From positions 248,001 through 312,000 of the forward strand of contig NZ_FOKM01000001.1 in NCBI RefSeq assembly GCF_900111905.1: DNA of 64,000 nt, written 5' to 3'. Under the pieces are notes generated by a model. The model was given only the letters and a program-made list of their open reading frames with translations. It had not been told where the DNA came from and did no database searches. Made by a program: the position numbers and the translations under genes. This DNA comes from Rhizobium sp. NFR07. Its GTDB lineage: Bacteria > Pseudomonadota > Alphaproteobacteria > Rhizobiales > Rhizobiaceae. Of this stretch, positions 27,739 to 36,573 are shown piece after piece. Every line of letters starts with the position of its first letter. The stretch's first letter is position 1.

Positions 27739-28949
27739 TCCGCACCCTCCAACGCCTTCGCGGCTATCGGCTCCACACCGCGCAGGTGAAGCCCGAACAA
27801 TGACTCGTAGAAGCCTTCCTGCGCGACGGCTACAGCTCCCAATATCCCAGCCCGGTTGCCGAGTGAGCTGACGACGCAGGCCGGCGGCACCGGCATGCAT
27901 CGGGAGAGATGATGACCGACACGGTCGATCAGTTCGGCACGGGAGCCGACGCTACCGCCGAAGATCACCCGCTCGGGATCCAGTACCGCCGCAATTGCGG
28001 CGACCGCGATTGCAACTGTTCGGGCCACCTCGTCGATCACCGTATCAGCTACGGCGTCCTGCCGTTCGAAGATCTCACGAACGGTCAGGCCATCCACGCC
28101 GCCGCTGCCAGCATAGCGTGAGCGGATTGCGGCACTGCCGACGGATGTTTCAAGAACACCGGAACTAAAGGCGGTGGAATTGAAAGGGTCGCCGCCGATC
28201 GGCAATGTCGAAATCTCGCCGGCCGCCCCGCGCGCACCACGAATGAGGCGTCGCTCGCTGATGATGCCCATACCGATGCCTGTGCCGAGCGCAACGAAGA
28301 CGAAATTGTCGATGTCCCGGCCCTCGCCAAGCGCCTGCTCGCCCTTGGCCGCGACATTGACATCGTTTTCGAGAACCATCGGAAAGCCGAGGCGCTCCCT
28401 CAGCGCAGCCTCGAAATCGAAATCGGTCATGCCGGCAATGTTAGGCATCATGGTGATGCGCCGCGTCTTTGGATCTACCGCGCCCGGAATACCGACCGCG
28501 CCCATGCGCAAAAGCTGCGGTTCTATGCCAGCCTTAGTTGTCAGCTCCTCCAGCAAGGACGCGAGCTGTTCGACGAGATGCTTGCCGCCTCGGGTATCCG
28601 TCGCTTCGAGCACTTCCCCCACGACCGTGCCTGACAGGTCCGCGATCGACGCATGCACCTTAGTGCCGCCAATATCGACACCGTAGAGAAATGCCTTGCC
28701 CGGATCGAGCTCATAATTGACGGCGCTACGTCCCACTCCACCCTGCGTACGGCCGGTCTCCCTGACCCAACCCTCGACTTCCAGGTCGCGCACGATTTCC
28801 GACATTGCCTGCTTGGACAGGCCGGTGACGCGAGCCAGTTCGGCACGCGAGATCGGTGAGTTATCGATGATGGTGCGGAGCACGGTGCGCGAGGTGATTT
28901 GTCGTGTCAGGGGCGCCAGTCCGGAAATATCGGTCATGATCTCATTCAA
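27735..28949 (-). CDS. ROK-family transcriptional regulator, NagC/XylR type
   Basis: A 404-residue ROK protein. It has an N-terminal winged helix (ISRAELARVTGLSKQAMSEI) and a C-terminal sugar-kinase-like domain (YGVDIGGTKVHASIADLSG, later ALGTGIGMGII). ROK repressors usually bind a sugar or amino-sugar phosphate. The zinc motif CxCGxxGCxE of classical ROK proteins is absent; the segment after AAGEIS reads TLPIGGDPFNSTAF. It heads the leftward operon with nagB, the GGT-family gene and the ATPase, and is divergent from the binding-protein operon. The gene start at 28949 (or an ATG four codons on) abuts an inverted repeat, which suggests autoregulation and control of both arms. Confidence 0.9.
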   Translation of the reverse strand: MNEIMTDISGLAPLTRQITSRTVLRTIIDNSPISRAELARVTGLSKQAMSEIVRDLEVEGWVRETGRTQGGVGRSAVNYELDPGKAFLYGVDIGGTKVHASIADLSGTVVGEVLEATDTRGGKHLVEQLASLLEELTTKAGIEPQLLRMGAVGIPGAVDPKTRRITMMPNIAGMTDFDFEAALRERLGFPMVLENDVNVAAKGEQALGEGRDIDNFVFVALGTGIGMGIISERRLIRGARGAAGEISTLPIGGDPFNSTAFSSGVLETSVGSAAIRSRYAGSGGVDGLTVREIFERQDAVADTVIDEVARTVAIAVAAIAAVLDPERVIFGGSVGSRAELIDRVGHHLSRCMPVPPACVVSSLGNRAGILGAVAVAQEGFYESLFGLHLRGVEPIAAKALEGAE

Positions 28950-29056
28950 TTAGTCAACTTTACGGACTAAATTATCTTGAACGACATCTCTGTCAACGAG
29001 AATGTGGCTAAAAACGCTTGATAAAAGCATGCAACATTCCCTGAATAAATTATTTA
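28948..29056. promoter_or_regulatory. divergent promoter with ROK operator-like inverted repeats
   Basis: TTAGTC (28950-28955) and GACTAA (28965-28970) form an inverted repeat with a 9-base spacer next to the ROK start codon. Another TTTAGTC occurs at 29050-29056. The region is AT rich, like NagC sites. It lies between the leftward ROK operon and the rightward peptide-type transporter operon, so one regulator could control both. Confidence 0.5.
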
Positions 29057-29151
29057 GTCATTTTGCTTTACAATATGCACTCCCTTGTGCATCACTGCCA
29101 GACGTACAAAAATCGGGCAAAACGCGCCCGTCTGCGCGTATTTGAGGACGA

Positions 29152-30660
29152 ATGATGGGAACCAAGATCAAACTGGCGATGATGGCGACCGCCATCGCAA
29201 TGACATTTACGGCCGCACAGGCGGCAACGCTACGCGTCGGCATGCAGGATGACCCTGACGCGCTGGATCCGGCGACCTCCGGCACGTATGCCGGACGCAT
29301 CGTCTTTTCCGCAATGTGCGACAAGCTCGTCGACATCGACGCAAAGCTCGAGATCGTTCCGCAGCTGGCAACGGCCTGGACCTGGAACGCAGAAGGCACG
29401 GAGGTGACATTCACGCTTCGCGACGGTGTGAAGTTCCAGGATGGAACGCCGTTCGACGCGGAGGCGGTGAAGTTCAATGTCGAGCGCATGAAGTCCATGA
29501 AGGATTCCAAGCGCAAGGGAGAGCTCTCACCGATCGATAGCGTCGTCGTCGTCGATGCTACGCATGTCACTTTCAAGCTGAAATCGGCCTTCGCTCCGCT
29601 GCTCGCAGTCCTTTCCGACCGCGCTGGCATGATGGTTTCTCCTGCCGCTGCCGCCGAAGGCAAGGAATTTGCCGCCAACCCAGTCTGCGCCGGCCCCTTC
29701 AAGTTCAAGGAACGCCGTGCTCGTGACGTGATCGCACTCGAAAAATTCGACGGATACTGGAACGCCGGTGCGATCGGCTACAACGAGGTCCAGTATCTCT
29801 ACATTCCGGATTCGACCGTACGCCTTTCACGCCTGCAGGCCGGTGATCTTGAAGTGTCCGAACGCATCGCACCGACGGATCTCGGGGCTGTTCGCGGCAA
29901 CCAGTCGCTCGCCCTGCACACGTCGCCCGGCCTCGCCGTCTCGCACCTCATGATCAATGTCGGCAATGGCGAGAAGGGCGGCGCACTCGGCAAGGACGCA
30001 CGTCTGCGTCAGGCGCTCGAGCTTTCTATCGATCGCAACGTCATAAACAAGGTTGCCTTCGCCGGTGAATTTGCCGCCGACAATCAGATGATCCCGCCGT
30101 CCAGCAGCTTTTACAGCAAGGAGCATCCGGCTCCCGCCCGCGATATCGACAAGGCCAAGGCCCTGATCGCGGAAGTGGGCGGCGATGCTCCGGTGGTCGA
30201 GATCACCTACGAAAACTCGCTTGCCGACGGCCGTGTGGCTCAGATCATCCAGTCGATGGCAGGCGAAGCCGGCTTCCAGGTCGAACTGGTCCCGCTTGAG
30301 ACGGCATCCGCCGTAGAGCGTTATCTTGCCGGCAACTTCCAAGCCTATATCGGCAACTGGAGCGGTCGTCCCGATCCGGATCCGACGCTCTTCTCGTTCT
30401 TCGGAACGGAGGGCAGCCAGAACGTCAACAAATATAGCAATGCAGACATGGACAAGGTTCTGGGCGAGGCGCGCACAATCGCCGATGCGGAGCAGCGCAA
30501 GACTCTCTATGGAAAGGCGACCGGCATCTATCTCGCCGATCTGCCGACCATCCCGCTCTACCATCCGAACTGGTTCTATGCCGCACGCGCCAATGTCGAT
30601 GGCATCACGATCTATCCCGATGGTCTGTTGCGCCTCACTGGCGTGAAGCCGGCCAACTAA
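29152..30660 (+). CDS. peptide-type ABC transporter periplasmic binding protein
   Basis: A 502-residue solute-binding protein of family 5 (DppA/OppA/GsiB class). It has a signal peptide (IKLAMMATAIAMTFTAAQA) followed by ATLRVGMQDDPDALDPATSG, the usual start of the mature fold. It captures peptides, glutathione-like compounds or in some cases oligosaccharides in the periplasm. Two adjacent ATGs (29152, 29155) could start it; GAGGACG precedes them. First gene of a rightward operon with two permeases; its ATPase is in the divergent operon. The neighbouring GGT-family and amino-sugar genes suggest a gamma-glutamyl or muropeptide-like ligand, which is inference. Confidence 0.9.
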   Translation: MMGTKIKLAMMATAIAMTFTAAQAATLRVGMQDDPDALDPATSGTYAGRIVFSAMCDKLVDIDAKLEIVPQLATAWTWNAEGTEVTFTLRDGVKFQDGTPFDAEAVKFNVERMKSMKDSKRKGELSPIDSVVVVDATHVTFKLKSAFAPLLAVLSDRAGMMVSPAAAAEGKEFAANPVCAGPFKFKERRARDVIALEKFDGYWNAGAIGYNEVQYLYIPDSTVRLSRLQAGDLEVSERIAPTDLGAVRGNQSLALHTSPGLAVSHLMINVGNGEKGGALGKDARLRQALELSIDRNVINKVAFAGEFAADNQMIPPSSSFYSKEHPAPARDIDKAKALIAEVGGDAPVVEITYENSLADGRVAQIIQSMAGEAGFQVELVPLETASAVERYLAGNFQAYIGNWSGRPDPDPTLFSFFGTEGSQNVNKYSNADMDKVLGEARTIADAEQRKTLYGKATGIYLADLPTIPLYHPNWFYAARANVDGITIYPDGLLRLTGVKPAN

Positions 30661-30675
30661 GTACCTGGGTAAAGT

Positions 30676-30708
30676 GTCCCGCCAGCAGTTTACCGCTGCT
30701 GGCGGGAC
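30676..30708 (+). other. 13-bp perfect hairpin between binding-protein and permease genes
   Basis: GTCCCGCCAGCAG (30676-30688) and its exact complement (30696-30708) enclose a 7-base loop in the 63-base spacer after the binding-protein stop. No T tract follows. It is well suited to protect the 3' end of the binding-protein message or to reduce read-through to the permeases. Confidence 0.6.
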
Positions 30709-30723
30709 CAGAAGAGAAAGCTC

Positions 30724-31665
30724 ATGCTCTCCTACGTCCTGCGTCGCCTGGCGATCGCCATTCCCACACTCTTCCTCGTCTCGGTCCTGGTTTTCGGCCT
30801 GCTGAAATTCCTGCCCGGCGATCCTGCGATTGCGCTGGCCGGCGAAGAACGCGATCCGGCCGTGATCGAGTTCCTGCGGCAGAAATACAGCCTCGACCAG
30901 CCGCTCTACATCCAGTACGGCAAATGGCTCGCCGGCATTGCCCAGGGTGACTTCGGCCTGTCGATCCGCACCCGGCTTCCGATCGGCGAAATGATCGCGC
31001 AGAAACTACCTGTGACGATCCAGCTTTCGGTGATGGCGATGATCCTCGCCACCCTGATCGGCATCCCGGCCGGTATCATCGCAGCGCTCAAGCGCGGCAC
31101 CGCGGCGGATTACGGTGTCAGCATCATCGGTCTTGCGGGTCTTTCTGTTCCGAGCTTCTGGCTCGGCATAATGCTGATCCTGCTTTTCGCCGTCACGCTC
31201 GGCTGGTTCCCTTCCGGCGGCTACGTAGCCTTCTTCGATTCTCCGATCGACAATCTCCGCCATACGTTTCTCCCCAGCCTTGTTCTCGGGACTGCGGCCG
31301 CGGCGATCGTCATGCGCCATACGCGCAGCGCCATGCTTCAGGTGATGAAGCAGGACTACGTTCGCACCGCCCGAGCAAAGGGCCTGAAGGAGCGCATCGT
31401 CGTCGTCAGGCACGTGTTGCGCAACAGCCTGATCCCGGTCGTCACGATGAGCACCCTGCATCTCGGTGAGCTCCTGTCCGGCGCGGTGCTGACCGAGCAG
31501 GTCTTCGGCATCCCCGGCTTCGGGAAGATGATCGTCGACGGCGTCTTCAGCCGTGATTACGCCGTGGTACAGGCAGTGGTGCTCTGCTCCGCAGCGCTGT
31601 TCCTCCTGATGAACCTTCTCGCCGATATTGCCTACGTCATTTTGAGCCCGAGGTTGCGCGGATGA
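30724..31665 (+). CDS. peptide-type ABC transporter permease, DppB-like
   Basis: A 313-residue permease of the DppB/GsiC class. The N terminus (MLSYVLRRLAIAIPTLFLVS) and the FLPGDPAIALAGE segment are characteristic, and the EAA-type loop (DYVRTARAKGLKERIVVVRH, then LRNSLIPV) is intact. It forms half of the inner-membrane channel for the binding protein encoded just upstream. ATGA overlap with the next gene shows translational coupling. Confidence 0.93.
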   Translation: MLSYVLRRLAIAIPTLFLVSVLVFGLLKFLPGDPAIALAGEERDPAVIEFLRQKYSLDQPLYIQYGKWLAGIAQGDFGLSIRTRLPIGEMIAQKLPVTIQLSVMAMILATLIGIPAGIIAALKRGTAADYGVSIIGLAGLSVPSFWLGIMLILLFAVTLGWFPSGGYVAFFDSPIDNLRHTFLPSLVLGTAAAAIVMRHTRSAMLQVMKQDYVRTARAKGLKERIVVVRHVLRNSLIPVVTMSTLHLGELLSGAVLTEQVFGIPGFGKMIVDGVFSRDYAVVQAVVLCSAALFLLMNLLADIAYVILSPRLRG

Positions 31666-32540
31666 GCACATCCAACGCTACGCTTCAACTGCCGAGCACT
31701 TCCGGCACCCGGAAATCCGTCCTTGCGCGCTGCCTGCGCCAGCCAGGCGTGATGATCGGCGGCACGATCGTGCTGTTCTTCGTTCTTGTCGCCATCGCCG
31801 CGCCGCTGATTGCGCCTTACCAGCCGAACACGTCCGACTGGATGGCGATCCGCCAGGGACCGACGCTCGCGCACTGGTTCGGCACGGACGATCTCGGCCG
31901 CGATATCCTCACCCGCATTATTTACGGGACGCAGGCCTCGTTGCTCGTCGGCATCGTGTCGGTCGCCATCGCTATCGCGATCGGCGTTCCTCTCGGTATG
32001 ATAGCTGGCTATTTCGGTGGCATCATCGACATGGTGATCTCGCGCATAACCGACGCCCTGCTGGCCTGCCCCTTCCTGGTTCTGGCGATTGCCTTCGCTG
32101 CTTTCCTCGGCGCGAGCCTGGAAAACGCGATGATCGCGATCGGCATATCGGCCATGCCCATCTTCGTTCGCCTGACCCGCGGCCAGGTAATGACAGTGAA
32201 GGCTGAGGACTATGTCGATGCCGCCCGCCTGCTCGGCGTGCCGCACGGCAAGATCATGCTGTCCTACATCCTGCCGAATGCCATGGCACCGATCATCGTC
32301 CAGGCGACGATTACCATGGCGACCGCGGTTCTCGCAGAAGCAAGCCTCGCCTTCCTCGGGCTCGGCCAGCGCCCGCCAGCACCGTCCTGGGGCACGATGC
32401 TGGATGTCGCCCGTCAGTTTCTGACGGAATCGCCATGGATGGCGATCTGGCCCGGCGTCGCAATCATCATCCTCGTCATGGGCTTCAATCTGCTGGGTGA
32501 CGGCCTCAACGATGCTCTCGATCCTCGGCGGGACGACTGA
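31662..32540 (+). CDS. peptide-type ABC transporter permease, DppC-like
   Basis: A 292-residue permease of the DppC/GsiD class with the expected FGTDDLGRDILTRIIYG block after the first helix and periplasmic loop. The EAA loop reads EDYVDAARLLGVPHGKIMLSY. It completes the channel of the peptide-type importer. It ends the rightward operon and is followed by a strong hairpin shared with the convergent gene. Confidence 0.93.
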   Translation: MSTSNATLQLPSTSGTRKSVLARCLRQPGVMIGGTIVLFFVLVAIAAPLIAPYQPNTSDWMAIRQGPTLAHWFGTDDLGRDILTRIIYGTQASLLVGIVSVAIAIAIGVPLGMIAGYFGGIIDMVISRITDALLACPFLVLAIAFAAFLGASLENAMIAIGISAMPIFVRLTRGQVMTVKAEDYVDAARLLGVPHGKIMLSYILPNAMAPIIVQATITMATAVLAEASLAFLGLGQRPPAPSWGTMLDVARQFLTESPWMAIWPGVAIIILVMGFNLLGDGLNDALDPRRDD

Positions 32541-32577
32541 CAGGCAACTGCCTGCATCACCCTTGATCGAACAGTTT

Positions 32578-32600
32578 GGGCCTTCTCGTCGAGAAGGCCC
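32578..32600. terminator. bidirectional terminator-like hairpin
   Basis: GGGCCTTCTC (32578-32587) and GAGAAGGCCC (32591-32600) form a perfect 10-bp stem with a 3-base loop, followed on the plus strand by ATTTCGTTTAAT. It separates the convergent permease gene and PLP-enzyme gene. Confidence 0.7.
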
Positions 32601-32607
32601 ATTTCGT

Positions 32608-33756
32608 TTAATAAAGCTTGCCGCGCGCCGTTACCGGCCAGACAGCTTCCACCCTTCCATTGCGCACCCCAATGAACCAGTCGTGGAGATTGCATGTAGG
32701 ATCGCAGTGGCCGGGGATCAGCTTCACCTTTGAATTCAGTCCCAGGCGATTGTTGGGATCATCAATCACACCGTGCTCATCGGACGCCGAGACATAGATC
32801 AGATCGGGCGCCTCGAACACGATCGGAAGCCCGCTGTCGACGGAATGCGCCTTCAGCCCCGCATCGCAGACAGCGCGGCCCGGCCCGGGCTTGCTCATGA
32901 CCGATGCCAGCACGAATAGTGCATGCTCGAACCCGCCCACCTGCTGGTTGTTCTCACCCCGGACGCGGCCGTAATGGGCATCCATGAAGATGTAAGACCC
33001 AGCCTGCAACTCGTTATAAATGCCGGACTCGCCTTCCAGATAGTGGGTGCCGGTCCCGGCGCCCCCGACGATATCGCATTCGAGGCCATTTGCCTTGAAG
33101 AGTTGGACCGTCTCGTGCGCGAGTTCGGTTGACCGCCTGATCGCAGCCCGCCGATCAACTGGATCCTCGATGTGCTGGGCTGGGCCGTTATAGGCCTGCA
33201 AGCCGGCGAAGACGAGATTGTCGGCCGCGGCTACCCGTCGGGCAAGGTCGAGAGCAGGTTCGCCCGGCTGTGTGCCGCAGCGCCGCGCACCACAATCGAT
33301 CTCGACCAGCACCTCGATCGTGACATCGTTGGCGACCGCGGCTGCCGACAGTTCTCCGACATTTTCGGCATTGTCGACGCAGACCAGGATTCGCGCCGCT
33401 TTCGCAAGACGAGCAACGCGGTCGATCTTGCGGCGGCCGCTCACCTCATTGGCGATCAGAATATCGGTAATGCCGGCCCGGACCAGAGCCTCAGCCTCCG
33501 AGACCTTCTGGCAGCAGATCCCACACGCGCCGCCATGGGTCATCTGATAGCGAGCGATATCGGCCGACTTGTGGGTCTTCGCATGGGCGCGCAGCCTCAC
33601 GCCCATTGTCTCGGCATAACCGCGCATGCGCTCGCAATTGCGTTCGAATGCGTCGAGGTCGACGATCAGCGCCGGTGTTTCAATATCCTCAATACTGGCG
33701 CCAATGGCCGCAGCCACGTCGTAGCCCACTTCGAATTCGTCTGATGCTGCTGCCAT
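32608..33756 (-). CDS. DSD1-family PLP enzyme (D-threonine aldolase / D-hydroxyaspartate dehydratase type)
   Basis: A 382-residue fold-type III PLP enzyme (alanine-racemase N-terminal barrel). Members cleave D-threonine or dehydrate D-serine or D-threo-3-hydroxyaspartate. The PLP lysine is in RAHAKTHKS near the N terminus, preceded by TPALIVDLDAFERNCERM. The C-terminal metal site shows as PGHCDPTCNLHDW with the His-x-Cys pair. Which D-amino acid is used cannot be read from the sequence. It is convergent with the peptide-transporter operon and divergent from the second ROK gene, and may process D-amino acids released from imported peptides. Confidence 0.87.
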   Translation of the reverse strand: MAAASDEFEVGYDVAAAIGASIEDIETPALIVDLDAFERNCERMRGYAETMGVRLRAHAKTHKSADIARYQMTHGGACGICCQKVSEAEALVRAGITDILIANEVSGRRKIDRVARLAKAARILVCVDNAENVGELSAAAVANDVTIEVLVEIDCGARRCGTQPGEPALDLARRVAAADNLVFAGLQAYNGPAQHIEDPVDRRAAIRRSTELAHETVQLFKANGLECDIVGGAGTGTHYLEGESGIYNELQAGSYIFMDAHYGRVRGENNQQVGGFEHALFVLASVMSKPGPGRAVCDAGLKAHSVDSGLPIVFEAPDLIYVSASDEHGVIDDPNNRLGLNSKVKLIPGHCDPTCNLHDWFIGVRNGRVEAVWPVTARGKLY

Positions 33757-33845
33757 CTATTCGCCTGACGGTGGTTGAATTGATATAAGCAATCGGATCG
33801 TGTAGCTATTTGTCAAGCAGCTTTACATTTTTCGAAGGGCATCCG

Positions 33846-35021
33846 TTGAAAGTCGCTGGAGCATCCGGCCAGATCGGTCGTAACGGTTTCACGTCGAGCG
33901 CGCGCGCGGTTTTCCGCATGCTGTTTTCGCAGGGCCAAGCGACCCGCCCTCAGCTATGTGACGCGCTCAGTCTCTCTCGCCCGACGATGTCGTCATCCAT
34001 GGCTGAGCTCGATCGATTCGGCTATGTCGAGAAAATCGGGGAGATTCAGGGCGCCGTCGGCCGCAAGGCCGCAATGTACCGACTGGGCGAGAATGCCGGC
34101 CACATCATTTCAGTCGATGCCGGTTCGACGCATGTTCGTCTGCGCGTATCGACGCTCGACCGCCGCCTGCTCCATCATCGCACCTACCGGCTGTCATCGA
34201 GTCAGCGATATCTCGGGGACGAGATAAGCGCCGCCGTCGCGGAGGAGATACAAGCCGCACGCGATTTGACGGAGAAGACTTGGGGACCGCTCCGAGCTAT
34301 CGGGATTGCGCTGCCGTCGCGCGTCGTCAATGATGACGGCGATGCCAGGATGACACGGCAGGAACAGATATTTAGCCACTTCACCCCGCCTTCCGAGGTT
34401 CCAGTGGTTCTTGAAAACAACGTGAATTGTGCGGCAATCGCCGAGCACAGCCACGGGATCGCAAAAGGGCGGCAGGATTTTGCTTACGTCCAGATCGGCT
34501 TGAAGATCGGCATGGGCATCGTGCTGCGCGGCCAGCTTCTGCAGGGTAGAAACGGCGCCGCCGGCGAGATCAGCCATATCGCGTTTCCGTTCGCACCGAA
34601 CGCACTGCCCAGCAACGCCGCCGAACTCGAATATTACCTTGGCTCCGAGGCGCTGATGGCCCGCGTTCAGCAGTCCTGGCCTGCGAACGCAGCCGCGCCT
34701 CCGCAAGATACGACACAACTGCTGACACTGGCCGAGGGAGGCAGCGAAGCGGCCAATGCCGCGGTCGAGCGACATGCGCGCGACATTGGTGCCGTCGTTG
34801 CAACCTGCATCAGCATCGTTGATCCCGGCCTCGTCGTCTTGGGCGGCGGCATCGGGACAAGCCCGCTCATTCTTTCGCATGTGCGGGACACGGCAAACCG
34901 TCTCAGCTATCCGACTGAGATCAAGTCCAGCACGCTCGGCGCAGAGGCGACCGTGCTCGGCATTGAACAGCTTGCTGCCGAACACGCCTGCAATCTCCTT
35001 ATCGGCGATAGCGTCGAATAG
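33846..35021 (+). CDS. ROK-family transcriptional regulator
   Basis: A 391-residue ROK regulator with winged helix (ATRPQLCDALSLSRPTMSSS) and kinase-like C-terminal domain (HIISVDAGSTHVRLRVSTLD, later VQIGLKIGMGIV). The zinc motif of the family is missing here too; after AAGEIS the sequence is HIAFPFAPNALPSN. The start is taken at the TTG at 33846, six bases behind GAAGGG; a further TTG at 33810 has no ribosome site. It directly precedes a sugar importer with kinase and SIS-domain enzyme and most likely regulates them in response to a sugar or its phosphate. Confidence 0.88.
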   Translation: MKVAGASGQIGRNGFTSSARAVFRMLFSQGQATRPQLCDALSLSRPTMSSSMAELDRFGYVEKIGEIQGAVGRKAAMYRLGENAGHIISVDAGSTHVRLRVSTLDRRLLHHRTYRLSSSQRYLGDEISAAVAEEIQAARDLTEKTWGPLRAIGIALPSRVVNDDGDARMTRQEQIFSHFTPPSEVPVVLENNVNCAAIAEHSHGIAKGRQDFAYVQIGLKIGMGIVLRGQLLQGRNGAAGEISHIAFPFAPNALPSNAAELEYYLGSEALMARVQQSWPANAAAPPQDTTQLLTLAEGGSEAANAAVERHARDIGAVVATCISIVDPGLVVLGGGIGTSPLILSHVRDTANRLSYPTEIKSSTLGAEATVLGIEQLAAEHACNLLIGDSVE

Positions 35022-35169
35022 TCCCTGGCGGACACATTACTCAGTCGCCCCCAACATCTCCTCGCGCCTTAGCCGAGCGATTACGCACGCCAATTTGATC
35101 GCATCGGCGAAAAAGCAATTGCGCATCTGAATTTGTTTGTTAGGCTACGTAACATAATCAAAAGAAAAA

Positions 35170-35181
35170 CGGGACGTCCCG
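35170..35181. promoter_or_regulatory. 12-bp palindrome upstream of the sugar-importer operon
   Basis: CGGGACGTCCCG is a perfect palindrome 59 bases before the binding-protein start. A related ATCCCG lies at 35195-35200. It is a candidate operator for the preceding ROK regulator; the spacing is suitable for repression but there is no direct proof. Confidence 0.35.
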
Positions 35182-35239
35182 AATTCGTGACGCATCCCGT
35201 ATCTGGAACAGCAAAATCAGCTTTACTCGGAGGGTAACC

Positions 35240-36508
35240 ATGGGTGCCGCACGACGTCTCGCAGGAAGCAGTTTCCTTGCGCTCGCTCTCATCGCTGGTA
35301 CTGCGAATGCGCAGACACCGGTCACATTGCAATACTGGGTCTATTCGGACTTCGCCCAAGGTGAAGCTTTAAAACTCCAGCAGGAGTTCATCGCGGAATT
35401 TGAGGCCGCCCATCCCGGCGTCAAGATCAGCATTTCCGGCAAAGGCGACGATGACCTGACCACGGGCCAAGTGACGGGAGCGGCCAGCGGCAACCTTCCG
35501 GACGTATTCATGAACGGCCTTGCGGCTGGCGCGCAGTTGGTCGAAGCGGGCGCACTCGACAACATCTATTCCAAATGGATGGCAATGCCACAGGATTACA
35601 GGGATCAGTTCGACAAATCCGCGATCGCAAGCTGCATGCCGAAACCCGACACAATGTATTGCCTGCCCTATACAGGTTTCGGCGAGATACTCTTCCGCAA
35701 CCTGACGGTCTTGCAGGACGCCGGCATCGACACGGCCAATCCTCCCAAGGACTGGGCCGAATGGCTCGACCAGATGAAGAAGGTGAAGGCCGCCGGCAAG
35801 TTCGCGATGCCCGACCAAACCCAGGTCTTCAATTCGGTCGCCAGCACCTACGCGACAGTCGGACCGGACAGCGACTGGGGCATCGACTTTGCTACGAAGA
35901 AGACGCTGGTCAAGCCGGAGAGCTACGCCAAGGCATTGCAGCTTTTCGTCGACATGGCCCCCCTGACCAGCGGCACGAGCCGCAACGATCAGGCAACCAA
36001 AGACCTGTTCATTACCAACCAGCTCGCATTTCACGTCGTCGGTCCATGGGTCGATCCGACCTACAAGCAGGCGGCAACGGATTCCGGACTGAAATACGAC
36101 TTCGTCCTCGTGCCCGCCGCCAAGGAAGGCGATCATGGTGGGGTGAAGAGTTACGAGATCCTTTCAGTTGCGCCCGGCAAAAATGCCGATATCGCCTGGC
36201 AGTTCGCCTCCTACGTTGCCGAAAAGAAGCAAATGCTTCGCTGGGCCAAGCTGCTTTCGCGGTACAACGGCAATGCGGCAGCTATGGCCGATCCGGAAGT
36301 GACCTCACTTCCCCTCGTCGCAAAGTCGGTCGAAGCGGTGAAGTATGCACTTGAGGTCCAGCCGCCCTACTTCGTCGGCGCCTACCCCAATTGCTACAAG
36401 TCGATCGTCACCGACAACGCTGCGGCCGTCGCCGATGGCGACATGACACCGGACGAGGGCGCCAAGGACCTCATCGAGCAACTGAACGACTGCATCGCCA
36501 GCAACTGA
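35240..36508 (+). CDS. sugar ABC transporter periplasmic binding protein
   Basis: A 422-residue family 1 solute-binding protein with a signal peptide (LAGSSFLALALIAGTANA) and the mature start QTPVTLQYWVYSDFAQGEAL. GGAGGG lies six bases before the ATG. The class (MalE/UgpB/NgcE-like) binds sugars or oligosaccharides. The following operon (two permeases, ATPase, BadF-type kinase, SIS deaminase) resembles rhizobial amino-sugar import operons, so glucosamine, N-acetylglucosamine or a chito-oligomer is the likely ligand. No N-acetylglucosamine-6-phosphate deacetylase gene is in the window. Confidence 0.89.
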   Translation: MGAARRLAGSSFLALALIAGTANAQTPVTLQYWVYSDFAQGEALKLQQEFIAEFEAAHPGVKISISGKGDDDLTTGQVTGAASGNLPDVFMNGLAAGAQLVEAGALDNIYSKWMAMPQDYRDQFDKSAIASCMPKPDTMYCLPYTGFGEILFRNLTVLQDAGIDTANPPKDWAEWLDQMKKVKAAGKFAMPDQTQVFNSVASTYATVGPDSDWGIDFATKKTLVKPESYAKALQLFVDMAPLTSGTSRNDQATKDLFITNQLAFHVVGPWVDPTYKQAATDSGLKYDFVLVPAAKEGDHGGVKSYEILSVAPGKNADIAWQFASYVAEKKQMLRWAKLLSRYNGNAAAMADPEVTSLPLVAKSVEAVKYALEVQPPYFVGAYPNCYKSIVTDNAAAVADGDMTPDEGAKDLIEQLNDCIASN

Positions 36509-36523
36509 TCTGGTTTGCGAAAC

Positions 36524-36553
36524 GCATGGCCGGCCCGAGCGGCTCGGCCATGC
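36524..36553 (+). other. hairpin between binding-protein and permease genes
   Basis: GCATGGCCG (36524-36532) and CGGCCATGC (36545-36553) form a 9-bp stem in the short spacer after the binding-protein stop, without a T tract. Its placement mirrors hairpins at 9146-9183 and 30676-30708. Confidence 0.5.
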
Positions 36554-36573
36554 ATGGTTCAGCGAGGTGCCCG

